From assembly GCA_910588035.1 (NCBI GenBank), contig CAJUPY010000005.1:1-64000 (forward strand): a stretch of DNA of 64,000 bases. The letters run 5' to 3'. Origin of the DNA: an uncultured Muribaculaceae bacterium (lineage in GTDB: Bacteria > Bacteroidota > Bacteroidia > Bacteroidales > Muribaculaceae). Positions within the stretch are counted from its first letter, which is position 1, and every line of letters begins with the position of its first letter. The notes beneath the pieces were generated by a model. The model did no database searches. It saw nothing but the letters and a program-made list of their open reading frames with translations, and was not told where the DNA came from. A program made the translations under genes and the position numbers. Positions 17,056 through 25,570 of the stretch are shown piece by piece.

Positions 17056-17134
17056 GCTTCCGCGCTCTCCGCTTTCCGTGTTTTCCAAGAGGATGTGGCC
17101 TCACAGAAGCGCGGAAAGCGGAGAGCGCGGAAGC
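17056..17134. repeat. Perfect 23-bp inverted repeat with 33-bp spacer
   Basis: GCTTCCGCGCTCTCCGCTTTCCG (arms 17056-17078 and 17112-17134) is repeated exactly in inverse orientation. It is GC-rich, directly abuts the AT-rich DnaA-box-like cluster and lies downstream of tpx. No T-run follows on either strand, so it is not a standard terminator. Confidence 0.9.
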
Positions 17135-17187
17135 ATGTGTCGTGTCACGATCGTCCGCCGAGACGACCCGTGTCACCGGGTGGAATC

Positions 17188-17697
17188 TCAGTCGATATTT
17201 TTCAAGACATCGAGCGCGCCTTGATAGTCGGGCTCATTTGTGATCTCCTCGACAAGGTCGCTGTAGACAACGTTCGATTCCCTGTCGATGACGATCACCG
17301 CACGGGCAAGAAGTCCGGCAAGAGGACCGTCGACAATCTGAAGACCATATTTCTGAGAGAACACGGGCGAACGGAAAGCCGACCCGATCTCGACATTGGT
17401 TATGCCCTCGGCTGAGCAGAAACGACCGGCCGCAAACGGGAGGTCCATCGAGACACACAAGACAACGGTGTCGGGCAACGATGCGGCCTCGGCATTGAAG
17501 CGGCGCACAGATGCAGCGCAGACGGGGGTATCGAGACTTGGGAAAATGTTCATGACAACGCGCTTTCCGCGGTGGTCAGAGCAATGAATTTCTTTCAGTT
17601 CGGGAGAGACGAGTGTGTAGCAGGGAGCTTTCTCGCCGACGCGTGGAATAGATCCGTAGGTGTGGCACGGCGTGCCTTTGAAATAAATTGTATCCAT
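17188..17697 (-). CDS. tpx: Thiol peroxidase (Tpx, atypical 2-Cys peroxiredoxin)
   Basis: 169 residues, full length. It reduces hydrogen and organic peroxides using thioredoxin. The peroxidatic Cys lies in FPSLDTPVCAASVRRFN and the resolving Cys in AGRFCSAEGI, both as in Tpx enzymes. N-terminal strand pattern TIYFKGTPCHTYG also fits. A redoxin-domain protein gene on the same strand ends 27 bases upstream, so the two may share a transcript. Confidence 0.95.
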   Translation of the reverse strand: MDTIYFKGTPCHTYGSIPRVGEKAPCYTLVSPELKEIHCSDHRGKRVVMNIFPSLDTPVCAASVRRFNAEAASLPDTVVLCVSMDLPFAAGRFCSAEGITNVEIGSAFRSPVFSQKYGLQIVDGPLAGLLARAVIVIDRESNVVYSDLVEEITNEPDYQGALDVLKNID

Positions 17698-17724
17698 TGT
17701 TATACAGGTTTTTACTTTTTTCGG

Positions 17725-18903
17725 TTATTGTGCCAAAGCGATTTTCTCTATAACAATCGTAGACATCTCTTTGTTGAATCCGATCACAACATCTTTGACT
17801 TTTCCGTCGGTTCCGGCAAAGATCAAAGTCGGAAACGAGGTGACGCCACAGTCGCGTGCAAGTCCGCGTGCCGACACCAGAAGATGTTCACCGGCCTGCA
17901 GATCAGGCACAGCATTTTCAGCCGCATCTACATCGGAACTCACAAAAGCATATATGACATCGGCCGCACCCGGAAGCATCGCCACTCCGTCGCGTATCGC
18001 CCTCACTGTCTCGGGGTTGGTGGCGATCGCCTGGTCGAGAACGGCTATAAGCGTCGGACATCTGAATTCGTCGCCCTTCTGACGTTGATAACGTTGTCCG
18101 GTCGAAGTCGGCACCGAGAATGCCGGAAGATATTTTCCGCGCATGTTCTCGATCGTGAAATTGCTCTCGCGGTAATTGTCAAACACATCGGGGTAGCGTG
18201 ATGCCAACGCCTGCTCCGTCAGCAGGACCATAGGTTCATCACCGGCCGTGTCATATTTCATCACCAACACCTGCTCCGACAACGTGGTCGGGTTGTTTTC
18301 AAACTCCACAAGCCTCGGCATCGCAGTTTCCCTGTCAAAGACATAGAGCACGTTCTTGCCGATGAACCCATTGACAGTGTAACGTCCGGTCAGCACCATC
18401 GACTCCACCCCGCCGCTGACCGTGTCAGGAGTGAAACGGTATGTCCACCCTGGTTGTGTGGCTATCTCCTTGAGCTGTTCGGCAATGAACTGCGGCAACA
18501 GATTTGTGAACTGGGCATTACGCTGCACGCCCGAGCGGCCTCCGTTGATGACAAACGGAATGCTGTCCCACCCGAAGTGATATTCCTGGAGCCTGTTGTC
18601 GACATGACGGAACATGTTGCCGTCTGAGTAAGATGTGAACCCTGAAGACGCACCTGAAGCGGCCGGAAGAGTCCAGTCGATAAGATAATCACACGGCGAC
18701 AACCGGTCGACGGCTGCCGATGAACGCACCTCGACGTCATAGACAACATCGTCGCCCATCGGTTGCTGAACGGTGACGTTGACCGTCGAATGGTAGTCTT
18801 TTTTTGTCGAGAGCTGTTCGATCAGTTTGTCAAGCCCCCGGGCATGAATGCCCGGGAGTGACATCGCGAACATTACTGACAATATTGTTATTTTCCCTTT
18901 CAT
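17725..18903 (-). CDS. Exported thioredoxin-like (TlpA/redoxin) protein without CXXC
   Basis: The protein has 392 residues. The signal peptide is 1-22. Residues ~25-250 are beta-rich, somewhat like LolA-type or DUF2092-like domains. Residues ~255-392 have a thioredoxin fold outline: GKYLPAFSVPTSTGQRY, a helix, a strand, then CGVTSFPTLIFAGTDGKVKD with the cis-Pro. The place of the redox CXXC reads LDQAIATN, so it should not act as a disulphide reductase; a binding role is likelier. Cys remaining before the cis-Pro could still be reactive. It precedes tpx, giving an oxidative-stress flavour to the pair (inference). Confidence 0.65.
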   Translation of the reverse strand: MKGKITILSVMFAMSLPGIHARGLDKLIEQLSTKKDYHSTVNVTVQQPMGDDVVYDVEVRSSAAVDRLSPCDYLIDWTLPAASGASSGFTSYSDGNMFRHVDNRLQEYHFGWDSIPFVINGGRSGVQRNAQFTNLLPQFIAEQLKEIATQPGWTYRFTPDTVSGGVESMVLTGRYTVNGFIGKNVLYVFDRETAMPRLVEFENNPTTLSEQVLVMKYDTAGDEPMVLLTEQALASRYPDVFDNYRESNFTIENMRGKYLPAFSVPTSTGQRYQRQKGDEFRCPTLIAVLDQAIATNPETVRAIRDGVAMLPGAADVIYAFVSSDVDAAENAVPDLQAGEHLLVSARGLARDCGVTSFPTLIFAGTDGKVKDVVIGFNKEMSTIVIEKIALAQ

Positions 18904-18992
18904 AAACTAATAGCTGATAGTGATGACATCTGATTAACACCGCCAGGCGCGTTAAAGTTCAATAAAATGTTCACGCGACCTGTTTTTTGTAG

Positions 18993-19000
18993 TAACTTTG
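18993..19000 (+). promoter_or_regulatory. -7 box of rarA
   Basis: TAACTTTG lies only 16 bases before the rarA ATG, implying a leader of about 10 bases or less. No TTTG at the -33 position. Confidence 0.55.
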
Positions 19001-19016
19001 TAGAAAAAGAAGATAA

Positions 19017-20294
19017 ATGAGCATACTGCCACCGCTACCCGAGAGAATGCGTCCGAAGACACTCGACGACTATGTCGGCCAGGAACATCTGGTCGGTCAA
19101 GGTGCCGTCTTGCGCCGCATGATAGAGTCAGGCCAGGTCTCATCATTCATTTTGTGGGGACCGCCGGGAGTCGGCAAGACGACTCTGGCCAAGATCATCG
19201 CCAACACGACCAGATCGGCATTCCACACCCTGAGCGCGGTCACCTCCGGCGTCAAAGATGTCAGGGAGGTGCTCGACCGTTGCCGTGCCGAGTCGACCAG
19301 CATGTTCTCTCAGGGACGTCCGATCTTGTTTATCGACGAGATTCACCGCTTCAACAAATCGCAGCAAGACAGTCTGCTCGGTGCCGTCGAGAGCGGCACG
19401 GTGACACTGATCGGCGCCACCACCGAAAATCCGTCGTTTGAAGTGATCAGACCGCTGTTGTCGCGTGCCCGGGTCTACACCCTGCGGCCGCTCGAGGCAC
19501 CACAGCTCAGCCAATTGCTCAACCGCGCAGTCACCACCGACGAGGTGTTGTCGCGTCGCAACGTCACGATCGAATCTACCGATGCCCTGTTTCGATTCTC
19601 TGGAGGCGACGCACGGAAACTGCTAAACATTCTTGATCTGCTCGAACAATCGGTAGGCCATGGCGAACCGCTCGTCATCAGCGACAAGGTCGTCACCGAA
19701 CGTCTGCAGGAAAATCCGGCGGCATATGACAAGAGCGGCGAGATGCATTACGACATCATCTCGGCCTTCATCAAGAGTGTCAGGGGAAGCGACCCTGACG
19801 CGGCCGTCTACTGGCTGGCACGCATGATTGCCGGAGGTGAAGATCCGGAATTCATCGCGCGACGTCTGGTGATCCTCGCCGCCGAAGATATCGGTCTGGC
19901 CAATCCCAACGCCTTGCTACTGGCAAACACGACGTTTGATGTGATTAAAAAAATAGGTATGCCCGAAGGCCGCATTCCGCTGTCGCAATGCACGGTCTAC
20001 CTCGCGACATCACCCAAAAGCAACTCTGCTTATCTGGCTGTCGATGCCGCCCTTGCCGAAGTCGGGCGGTCGGGAGATCTGCCCGTTCCGTTACATTTGC
20101 GCAACGCTCCGACATCACTGATGAAAGAAATGGGCTATGGCGCGGACTACAGATATGCCCATGACTATCCCGGCCATTTCATAGCGCAGCAATTTCTGCC
20201 CGACAGTCTCGACGGAACCCGTTTCTGGAATGCAGCCGACAACCAGGCCGAGCTTAAACTCGCCGCTCTCCAGCAACAACGGTGGAAACGGTGA
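19017..20294 (+). CDS. rarA: Replication-associated recombination protein A (AAA+ ATPase)
   Basis: 425 residues, typical length. Related to clamp-loader and RuvB ATPases; acts at stalled forks. Order: RPKTLDDYVGQEHLVG, Walker A GPPGVGKTT, Walker B ILFIDEIHRF, sensor IGATTENPSFEV, Arg finger region LLSRARVY, then the MgsA C-terminal domain (MIAGGEDPEFIARRLVILAAEDIG, LATSPKSNSAY). The ATG lies close to its -7 box. Monocistronic; divergent from the thioredoxin-like gene. Confidence 0.95.
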   Translation: MSILPPLPERMRPKTLDDYVGQEHLVGQGAVLRRMIESGQVSSFILWGPPGVGKTTLAKIIANTTRSAFHTLSAVTSGVKDVREVLDRCRAESTSMFSQGRPILFIDEIHRFNKSQQDSLLGAVESGTVTLIGATTENPSFEVIRPLLSRARVYTLRPLEAPQLSQLLNRAVTTDEVLSRRNVTIESTDALFRFSGGDARKLLNILDLLEQSVGHGEPLVISDKVVTERLQENPAAYDKSGEMHYDIISAFIKSVRGSDPDAAVYWLARMIAGGEDPEFIARRLVILAAEDIGLANPNALLLANTTFDVIKKIGMPEGRIPLSQCTVYLATSPKSNSAYLAVDAALAEVGRSGDLPVPLHLRNAPTSLMKEMGYGADYRYAHDYPGHFIAQQFLPDSLDGTRFWNAADNQAELKLAALQQQRWKR

Positions 20295-20327
20295 CGGCAG
20301 ATGCGGAAAGGCGCATTTCCTTGAAAA

Positions 20328-20359
20328 TTTGACGGTCTCCTTTCTTTTCTATATATTTG
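20328..20359 (+). promoter_or_regulatory. Promoter of the phosphodiester glycosidase gene
   Basis: TTTG (20328-20331), 20 bases, TATATTTG (20352-20359). The TTG inside the -7 box is in frame with the gene but cannot be its start. Confidence 0.75.
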
Positions 20360-20413
20360 CAGACAGAAAGCTATTCAATCACTAACACACTTACAATCTA
20401 CCCAACTTACTCC

Positions 20414-22867
20414 ATGAACGTAACAAAGTTTTTTGCCGCTGCTTTTCTTGCAGCAACCATTCCGGCTACGGCAGGCAACATCATTGATGTCAAAGGCGAC
20501 AAAATGACTCTTGACACAATTTTCCACGCCAAAGTCGGTCCGGGAACAACACACACCCAGCTCCACCTTGAAGGCAACGTCAAACTCGACGTGTTCTACC
20601 TCACAATCGACCGCACCACTCCGGGCGTAAGCATACGCGCCGTAAGCGCGACCGACATGCTCGCAGGCAATGAGCGCACCTCACAGATGGCTGAGCGCAA
20701 GTCGAAAAACGGTCTCCACTATTTCGCCGGAACCAATGCCGACTTCTACTTCACCGGCGGCACCTCGACCAACGGAAAAAGCATTGTCGGCACTCCCGTC
20801 GGCGCATGTGTCATCGACGGCGAGACCTTCCGCACGGCCCAGTCTGACTATCAGTTCTCTATCGACGACAAAAACATAGCGCGTGTCTGCCGCATGGACT
20901 TCTACACCGGAACGGCCAAGTCAGGCGACAAGACCACTCTTTTCAAAGCGATCAACACAACCGCCACAGCCCCCAACAACGGTGTCTCGCTCTTCACATC
21001 GCGATTCTGGGGCTCGACCAACAACACCGACATCGCCGGCAACTGCGCCGAAGTGACAGCACGTCTTGTCGATGGTGACAAATTCACCGCCGGAGGCAAA
21101 TATCGTCTCGAGGTGACAAGCACCCCGACATCGACCGGCGACCTCGCGATTCCCGACGGTCAATTCGTCATTCTCGGACGCGGAACGTCGACCACCGGCG
21201 GCAACATCGGTGCAAAGCCGTTTGTCGAGTCACTCAAACCGGGCGACATCGTTGAGTTCGATGATGTCATCCTCACCCCGGAAGGCCAGCGCGTAGCACC
21301 GGTGACCATGGTCTCCGGTAACCCGAAAAACGTTGGCGGCGGTCTCACACTCGACACCGAGGGCGAACGCGGTGACGCCTCGTCACGTCACCCCCGCACC
21401 GGTATCGGATTCAGTGAAGACGGCAACAAAATCATCATGATGGTCATCGACGGACGCGGTCTGTCGGCCGGTGTCTCAACCTCGATGCTCGCCGATGTGA
21501 TGAGATATGCCGGCGCACACGAAGGCGTCAACCTCGACGGTGGTGGTTCATCAACCCTCTACACCCGGGCTTTTGGTGTCAGAAACCGCACCAGCGATGG
21601 CAATGAACGCTCGGTCAGCAATGCGATCTTCGCCGTTATGGAAGCCCCCGACAATGACACCGAGGTTGCCGAATTAAGCTTCCGCGAGACGTCAGTTAAA
21701 ATTCCGAGATTCGGATCATTCTCACCCACTGTCTTCGCCTACAACAAATATGGTCTGGTGATCGACACCGACTTCAAAGACTTCACCCTGTCGGCACCCG
21801 AAGCCCTCGGCACGGTCACCGAAGACGGAAAAACACTCTTTGCATCAGGAACCGGCACACACGCCCTGACAGCCAACTTCAACGGCGTCACTTGCACCAT
21901 TCCGGTCACAATTGACTCCGATGCCAATGTAGAGGCTAAATATAAAAGCGTCATTCTCGACACACGCCGCAAATGGAGCGTCGACCTCCAGGCTGAGGTC
22001 AACGGCGAGATGATGTCCGTCTCACCCGGCAGCTATGAATGGATCTCAAACAATCCCGATATAGTGACTGTCACCCCCGACGGAATCGTATCGGGAGTGA
22101 CCAAGGGCACAGCGACCATTACAGGTTCACGTGGCGACAAATCGACATCGGTCGAAATCGTAGTCGAACCTCAGACCGAGCCTACCCTCGCTCTCGACCC
22201 CAACTTCGACCCCTCGACATGGTCGTTCTCCAACGCCGGAATCGACACCTATACCCTGACCTCGACCGACAACGGCTTCAATCTCGACTACACCCTCAAG
22301 AGCGCGCGCTCGTTCAAGATCGCCATGTCAAAACATATCACCACATGGTCTAACCCCGACCGTCTCGAACTCACCCTCGACACCAAGGGCGCGAAGGTCA
22401 ACTCTTTTGACATATCGGTTCGCGCAGCCAACGGAAAGAACACGATTCCGGTGAAATTCACCTCTATCGCCTCTGACAAGCCCAACAAACTGTCTATTCC
22501 GATGTCGACATTCGGCGACGCAGCCGACCAGGGCATCTACCCCATAACCCTGTCGTCAATAACGATAACCCCGGGAGACAAGGCCAAAGCCGTCTGCCAC
22601 CTCGAGGTATCGGACTTCGTGGCTGCCTATGACAACACTCCGGGCGGAGTCGACGGAATCACAACCGACACAACCTCTCTGACAGTGGAGAACGGAATGA
22701 TACTGCTCCCCGCGACTGCCTCGTCAGTTGAAATCTTCGACCTTGCCGGACGCACCGTCGCAAAGGCCGCAGCCACACAGGCGGTCACCGCCCCTGAGGC
22801 AAGCGGAGTCTATGTTGTGCGTGCCGTGATCGACGGCGAGACTCTGACAGCCAAAGTGAAAATTTAA
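20414..22867 (+). CDS. Exported phosphodiester glycosidase (NAGPA domain) with Ig-like domain and T9SS tail
   Basis: 817 residues from the ATG at 20414; the promoter excludes the longer reading. The signal peptide ends ATAG. Residues ~60-420 form the phosphodiester glycosidase domain: RHPRTGIGFSEDGNKIIMMVIDGRG and EGVNLDGGGSSTLYTR match the NAGPA/DUF2233 pattern, which removes alpha-linked GlcNAc from phosphodiesters. A Big_2-type Ig domain (~520-600, SNNPDIVTVTPDGIVSGVTKG) follows, then a beta domain (~605-745) and a Por-type tail (VEIFDLAGRTV ... SGVYVVRAVIDGE). Likely surface-exposed. Substrate unknown; teichoic, capsular or glycolipid phosphodiesters are possible. Confidence 0.85.
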   Translation: MNVTKFFAAAFLAATIPATAGNIIDVKGDKMTLDTIFHAKVGPGTTHTQLHLEGNVKLDVFYLTIDRTTPGVSIRAVSATDMLAGNERTSQMAERKSKNGLHYFAGTNADFYFTGGTSTNGKSIVGTPVGACVIDGETFRTAQSDYQFSIDDKNIARVCRMDFYTGTAKSGDKTTLFKAINTTATAPNNGVSLFTSRFWGSTNNTDIAGNCAEVTARLVDGDKFTAGGKYRLEVTSTPTSTGDLAIPDGQFVILGRGTSTTGGNIGAKPFVESLKPGDIVEFDDVILTPEGQRVAPVTMVSGNPKNVGGGLTLDTEGERGDASSRHPRTGIGFSEDGNKIIMMVIDGRGLSAGVSTSMLADVMRYAGAHEGVNLDGGGSSTLYTRAFGVRNRTSDGNERSVSNAIFAVMEAPDNDTEVAELSFRETSVKIPRFGSFSPTVFAYNKYGLVIDTDFKDFTLSAPEALGTVTEDGKTLFASGTGTHALTANFNGVTCTIPVTIDSDANVEAKYKSVILDTRRKWSVDLQAEVNGEMMSVSPGSYEWISNNPDIVTVTPDGIVSGVTKGTATITGSRGDKSTSVEIVVEPQTEPTLALDPNFDPSTWSFSNAGIDTYTLTSTDNGFNLDYTLKSARSFKIAMSKHITTWSNPDRLELTLDTKGAKVNSFDISVRAANGKNTIPVKFTSIASDKPNKLSIPMSTFGDAADQGIYPITLSSITITPGDKAKAVCHLEVSDFVAAYDNTPGGVDGITTDTTSLTVENGMILLPATASSVEIFDLAGRTVAKAAATQAVTAPEASGVYVVRAVIDGETLTAKVKI

Positions 22868-22943
22868 AATTTCACAAAAAAAGCGGTGATATTGCCCCGG
22901 TGTTGATAGAATTGTCTATATTTACATATCAATTATAGAGACA

Positions 22944-23444
22944 ATGAAACGCCTTCAGACAATATCAGCAATCACACTTGCGGCGACAACATTGTTTGTC
23001 GCCGCTTGTCACCATATCGACGACGACCGGTTGCCACCCGCCCCCGTAAGGCTCACGTTCAACACTGTCGCCGAGTGGAACATCTACGGCACTCCGGGGG
23101 CACTCGACACGCGCCGCTTCATCAAAACCATGCGCGAACCGTCAAACTATCCGTGGACGGCATTGACCGAAACCGGATTCGGAGGCATTCTGCTGTGTGG
23201 TGATGTATATGGCGCACCCGTGGCCTACGACCTGTCGTGTCCGGTAGAGGCGAAAGCCGACATAAGGGTAGTGGTCGACAAGGAGGCCCTCAATGCCTAT
23301 TGTCCGCGATGCCACAGCGTCTATGACATTTTCACCAACTATGGCCACCCGTTGTCAGGCAAAGCCGCCGAAGACGGCTACGGTCTGAAACGATATTATG
23401 TCGGAGCCGGGACAAACGGCGAATATATGGTTGTCACCCGCTGA
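22944..23444 (+). CDS. Rieske-like lipoprotein with altered cluster ligands
   Basis: The protein has 166 residues. A lipobox FVAACHH (Cys ~22) is followed by a domain whose spacing resembles Rieske ferredoxins: GAPVAYDLSCPVEA, about 22 residues, then CPRCHSVYDIFTNYGHPLSGKA and GLKRYYV. In Rieske proteins the first ligand pair is CxH; here His is missing, and the second reads CPRCH. A 2Fe-2S cluster is therefore uncertain; a zinc or disulphide site is possible. It stands alone with 77 bases before it. Function unknown. Confidence 0.6.
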   Translation: MKRLQTISAITLAATTLFVAACHHIDDDRLPPAPVRLTFNTVAEWNIYGTPGALDTRRFIKTMREPSNYPWTALTETGFGGILLCGDVYGAPVAYDLSCPVEAKADIRVVVDKEALNAYCPRCHSVYDIFTNYGHPLSGKAAEDGYGLKRYYVGAGTNGEYMVVTR

Positions 23445-23459
23445 AACCGTCACGGCAAA

Positions 23460-23491
23460 TTTGCATTATCGTCAAAGTTACGTTATCTTTG
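23460..23491 (+). promoter_or_regulatory. Promoter of the YbjN-like gene
   Basis: TTTG (23460-23463), 20 bases, TATCTTTG (23484-23491). Confidence 0.75.
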
Positions 23492-23521
23492 TGACCAAAT
23501 AAACACTAAATACTCAAAGCT

Positions 23522-23962
23522 ATGTCACTAATGAAAAATCTATCAGGCCAGGGACTCATCGCCGCAACGATAAAAGGCTTCCTTGACGGTCACGAATACC
23601 GCTATGACCACGATGAGGAAAAGTCGGTCTTCTCAATGGGCTTCACCCTCGATAACGACCGTGTCAAAGTGCGCATCGTCTACAACGAAGAGAAAGAATG
23701 GTTCTCTGTGTTTGTATATCCCAGCCACTCTATCCCCGTGAAACAGGTGGAAAAGATTCTTCCCGTTCTCAACAAGATCAATTTTGATGTTCTGTTCGGC
23801 TCGATCTACTGTGATCCCAGCGACGGTGAGCTCGCCGTGCGTTGCTCGGCAAGCGTCGACGACCGTTCAATCAACGAGACAATGGTAGGTGTGATGCTCT
23901 CCACAGGCCTCAATCTGATCGACGACCACATCAACGAGATCATGAAGGCTCTTTATGCCTGA
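23522..23962 (+). CDS. YbjN-domain protein
   Basis: 146 residues, cytoplasmic, no signal. The alpha/beta outline (EEKSVFSMGFTLDNDRVKVR, EEKEWFSVFVYPSHSIP, then helix-strand-helix to the end) resembles the YbjN/T3SS-chaperone-like fold. Members are described as putative regulators or chaperones. It has its own promoter and a bidirectional terminator, so it is a single-gene unit. Confidence 0.6.
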   Translation: MSLMKNLSGQGLIAATIKGFLDGHEYRYDHDEEKSVFSMGFTLDNDRVKVRIVYNEEKEWFSVFVYPSHSIPVKQVEKILPVLNKINFDVLFGSIYCDPSDGELAVRCSASVDDRSINETMVGVMLSTGLNLIDDHINEIMKALYA

Positions 23963-23987
23963 TTCCGATAACGTAGAAAAAACAAAA

Positions 23988-24030
23988 CTGTGCCGTTTCC
24001 GGTTTCCGGAAGCGGCACAGCTGTTTTTTT
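23988..24030. terminator. Bidirectional terminator between convergent genes
   Basis: CTGTGCCG (23988-23995) pairs with 24013-24020, with further pairing TTCCGG/CCGGAA inside. A T-run follows on the plus strand and an A-rich stretch precedes it. Confidence 0.8.
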
Positions 24031-24049
24031 ATCTGATCTCAACTGATGT

Positions 24050-25198
24050 CTACCTGTAGATCACAGGATAGGCCTGGGCGATCGCGCGGCCATATTTGTA
24101 GTGCTGGCCGACGGTTGCAGTGAAGTGTACATTGGCCGATGCCTCGAAAACCATCACAATGTCACTTCCGCCAAACTGGAAGTAGCTGATTTCCTCTCCC
24201 TTGCGCAAAACGCGGCCCTCTTCGGCAGTCATGACAACTGATGAAACCTGGCCCATACCCATAGGAAGGACGGCTACAAGACCGATCGGGCTGTCGAGAA
24301 CGACCAGACCGCGGTTCTGCAGGAACTCATAGCCCGGAGCGTCGGGAGCGTCAAATTTCGAGACGCGCTTGCCGTCGAGTTTGTTACGGCCTGTTGCCGG
24401 ATCGGGCACTGCCTCGACCTGAAGATAGACCTGTCCCATGATGTCACGTGACTCAAGAACACGACCGGCCACAGGGGTGTGCTGACGATGATAGTCAGAC
24501 GGGCCGAGGAACGAGTGCATCCACATGCCGCCCGCAAATCTGTCTTTATAGGGGCTGCCTTCAAGAAGTTCCGAAATCTTCCAGTGAATGCCCTTGATCT
24601 CGATTGTGTCATCGTCTCTGACCTCCCATGCGCCGTCAAATGTCGCGTCGGCAGGTGAAGTGATCACACGGCTGTCTTCTATAGCTGCGACAGGACGTGC
24701 GCCAGGTTTGCAATAGCGTGCGAAAAATTCGTTGTAGGTTTTCCAACCGCCACGTGGTTCGACATACTCATCCATGTTGAACTCAGGAGAGTCATAGAAT
24801 GACTTGACCGATTCAGGAGTGATCGATTCGGGAGAATCGAGCCATTTGCCAAGTTCCTTGATGTAGTCTTTCATCCATTGAGACAGAGGAGACAACGGTT
24901 GTGACACATCGTGGGGTTCGACAGGGGTCTGCAGCTCCTTGACAGGCGACTGATCGAGAATGAAATAGAATTTGCAGATGTGGTTGAACATCGCACGGCC
25001 GAAATGATTTTCAACCGGAACCCAACGCAGATTTGCGTCAAGCCAGTCAAAATAATCGTCCAGCGAATTGATGTCGTCCATTTCCTGAACGTCAAATGAT
25101 TTTGCTTTTTCAAATGCTTTCTGGAATTTATCCTGCCAGCCGTTCTGGGCTATCATGTCAATAAGTTCCTGTGTCTTTGGTTGATGCTGCTTTGTCAT
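24050..25198 (-). CDS. psd: Phosphatidylserine decarboxylase, long Bacteroidales form
   Basis: 382 residues; about 100 N-terminal residues precede the core. Conserved pieces: YNEFFARYCKPGARPV, TSPADATFDG, MHSFLGPSDYHRQHTPVAG, SPIGLVAVLPMGMGQVSSV and FQFGGSDIVMVF. The Ser in GGSD corresponds to the self-cleaved LGST serine that yields the pyruvoyl group. It makes phosphatidylethanolamine from phosphatidylserine at the inner membrane. No Psd membrane helix is obvious. Some databases call this group PSD-related, so catalysis is likely but not certain. Confidence 0.85.
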   Translation of the reverse strand: MTKQHQPKTQELIDMIAQNGWQDKFQKAFEKAKSFDVQEMDDINSLDDYFDWLDANLRWVPVENHFGRAMFNHICKFYFILDQSPVKELQTPVEPHDVSQPLSPLSQWMKDYIKELGKWLDSPESITPESVKSFYDSPEFNMDEYVEPRGGWKTYNEFFARYCKPGARPVAAIEDSRVITSPADATFDGAWEVRDDDTIEIKGIHWKISELLEGSPYKDRFAGGMWMHSFLGPSDYHRQHTPVAGRVLESRDIMGQVYLQVEAVPDPATGRNKLDGKRVSKFDAPDAPGYEFLQNRGLVVLDSPIGLVAVLPMGMGQVSSVVMTAEEGRVLRKGEEISYFQFGGSDIVMVFEASANVHFTATVGQHYKYGRAIAQAYPVIYR

Positions 25199-25322
25199 AG
25201 CTATGAATTTTGGATTTTTGTTTGGGTTAGTCCATGAACGGTGTTCTTTACCGCCATGTATACTTTGAACACACAGAATAAAATAATGTTCGCATATATT
25301 TCTTTTTCAGATATATAATCGA

Positions 25323-25330
25323 TAACTTTG
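25323..25330 (+). promoter_or_regulatory. -7 box of the B12 operon
   Basis: TAACTTTG just upstream of the cobalamin riboswitch; no TTTG at -33. Transcription would start near 25337. Confidence 0.55.
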
Positions 25331-25340
25331 CAGCAGAAAA

Positions 25341-25552
25341 CTATTTGACACCGGTTCGCCCCACGAAGGCGATCAATAGGGAATCGAGTGAGAATCTCGA
25401 ACAGACCCGCTGCTGTAAATTTCATATTTTCACATCATCAAGCCACTGATCAAGCAAGAGAGCGCAGATCGGGAAGGCGATGTGGAAGGAAACAAGTCAG
25501 AAGACCTGCCGGTTTAATTCCGCACAAATGTGCCCGTGGTCTGGCACAGCGG
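25341..25552 (+). promoter_or_regulatory. Cobalamin (B12) riboswitch
   Basis: Contains the conserved core: AATAGGGAATC (25375 on), ACCCGCTGCTGTAA, GCCACTG (25442-25448), GGGAAGGCG and the B12 box AGTCAGAAGACCTGCC (25495-25510). A hairpin TGTGCC/GGCACA flanked by CCGC/GCGG at 25520-25552 sits just before the ATG at 25571 and has no T-run, suggesting control of translation. B12 binding is expected to repress the operon. Confidence 0.95.
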
Positions 25553-25570
25553 ACAAAACAACATGTTTGA

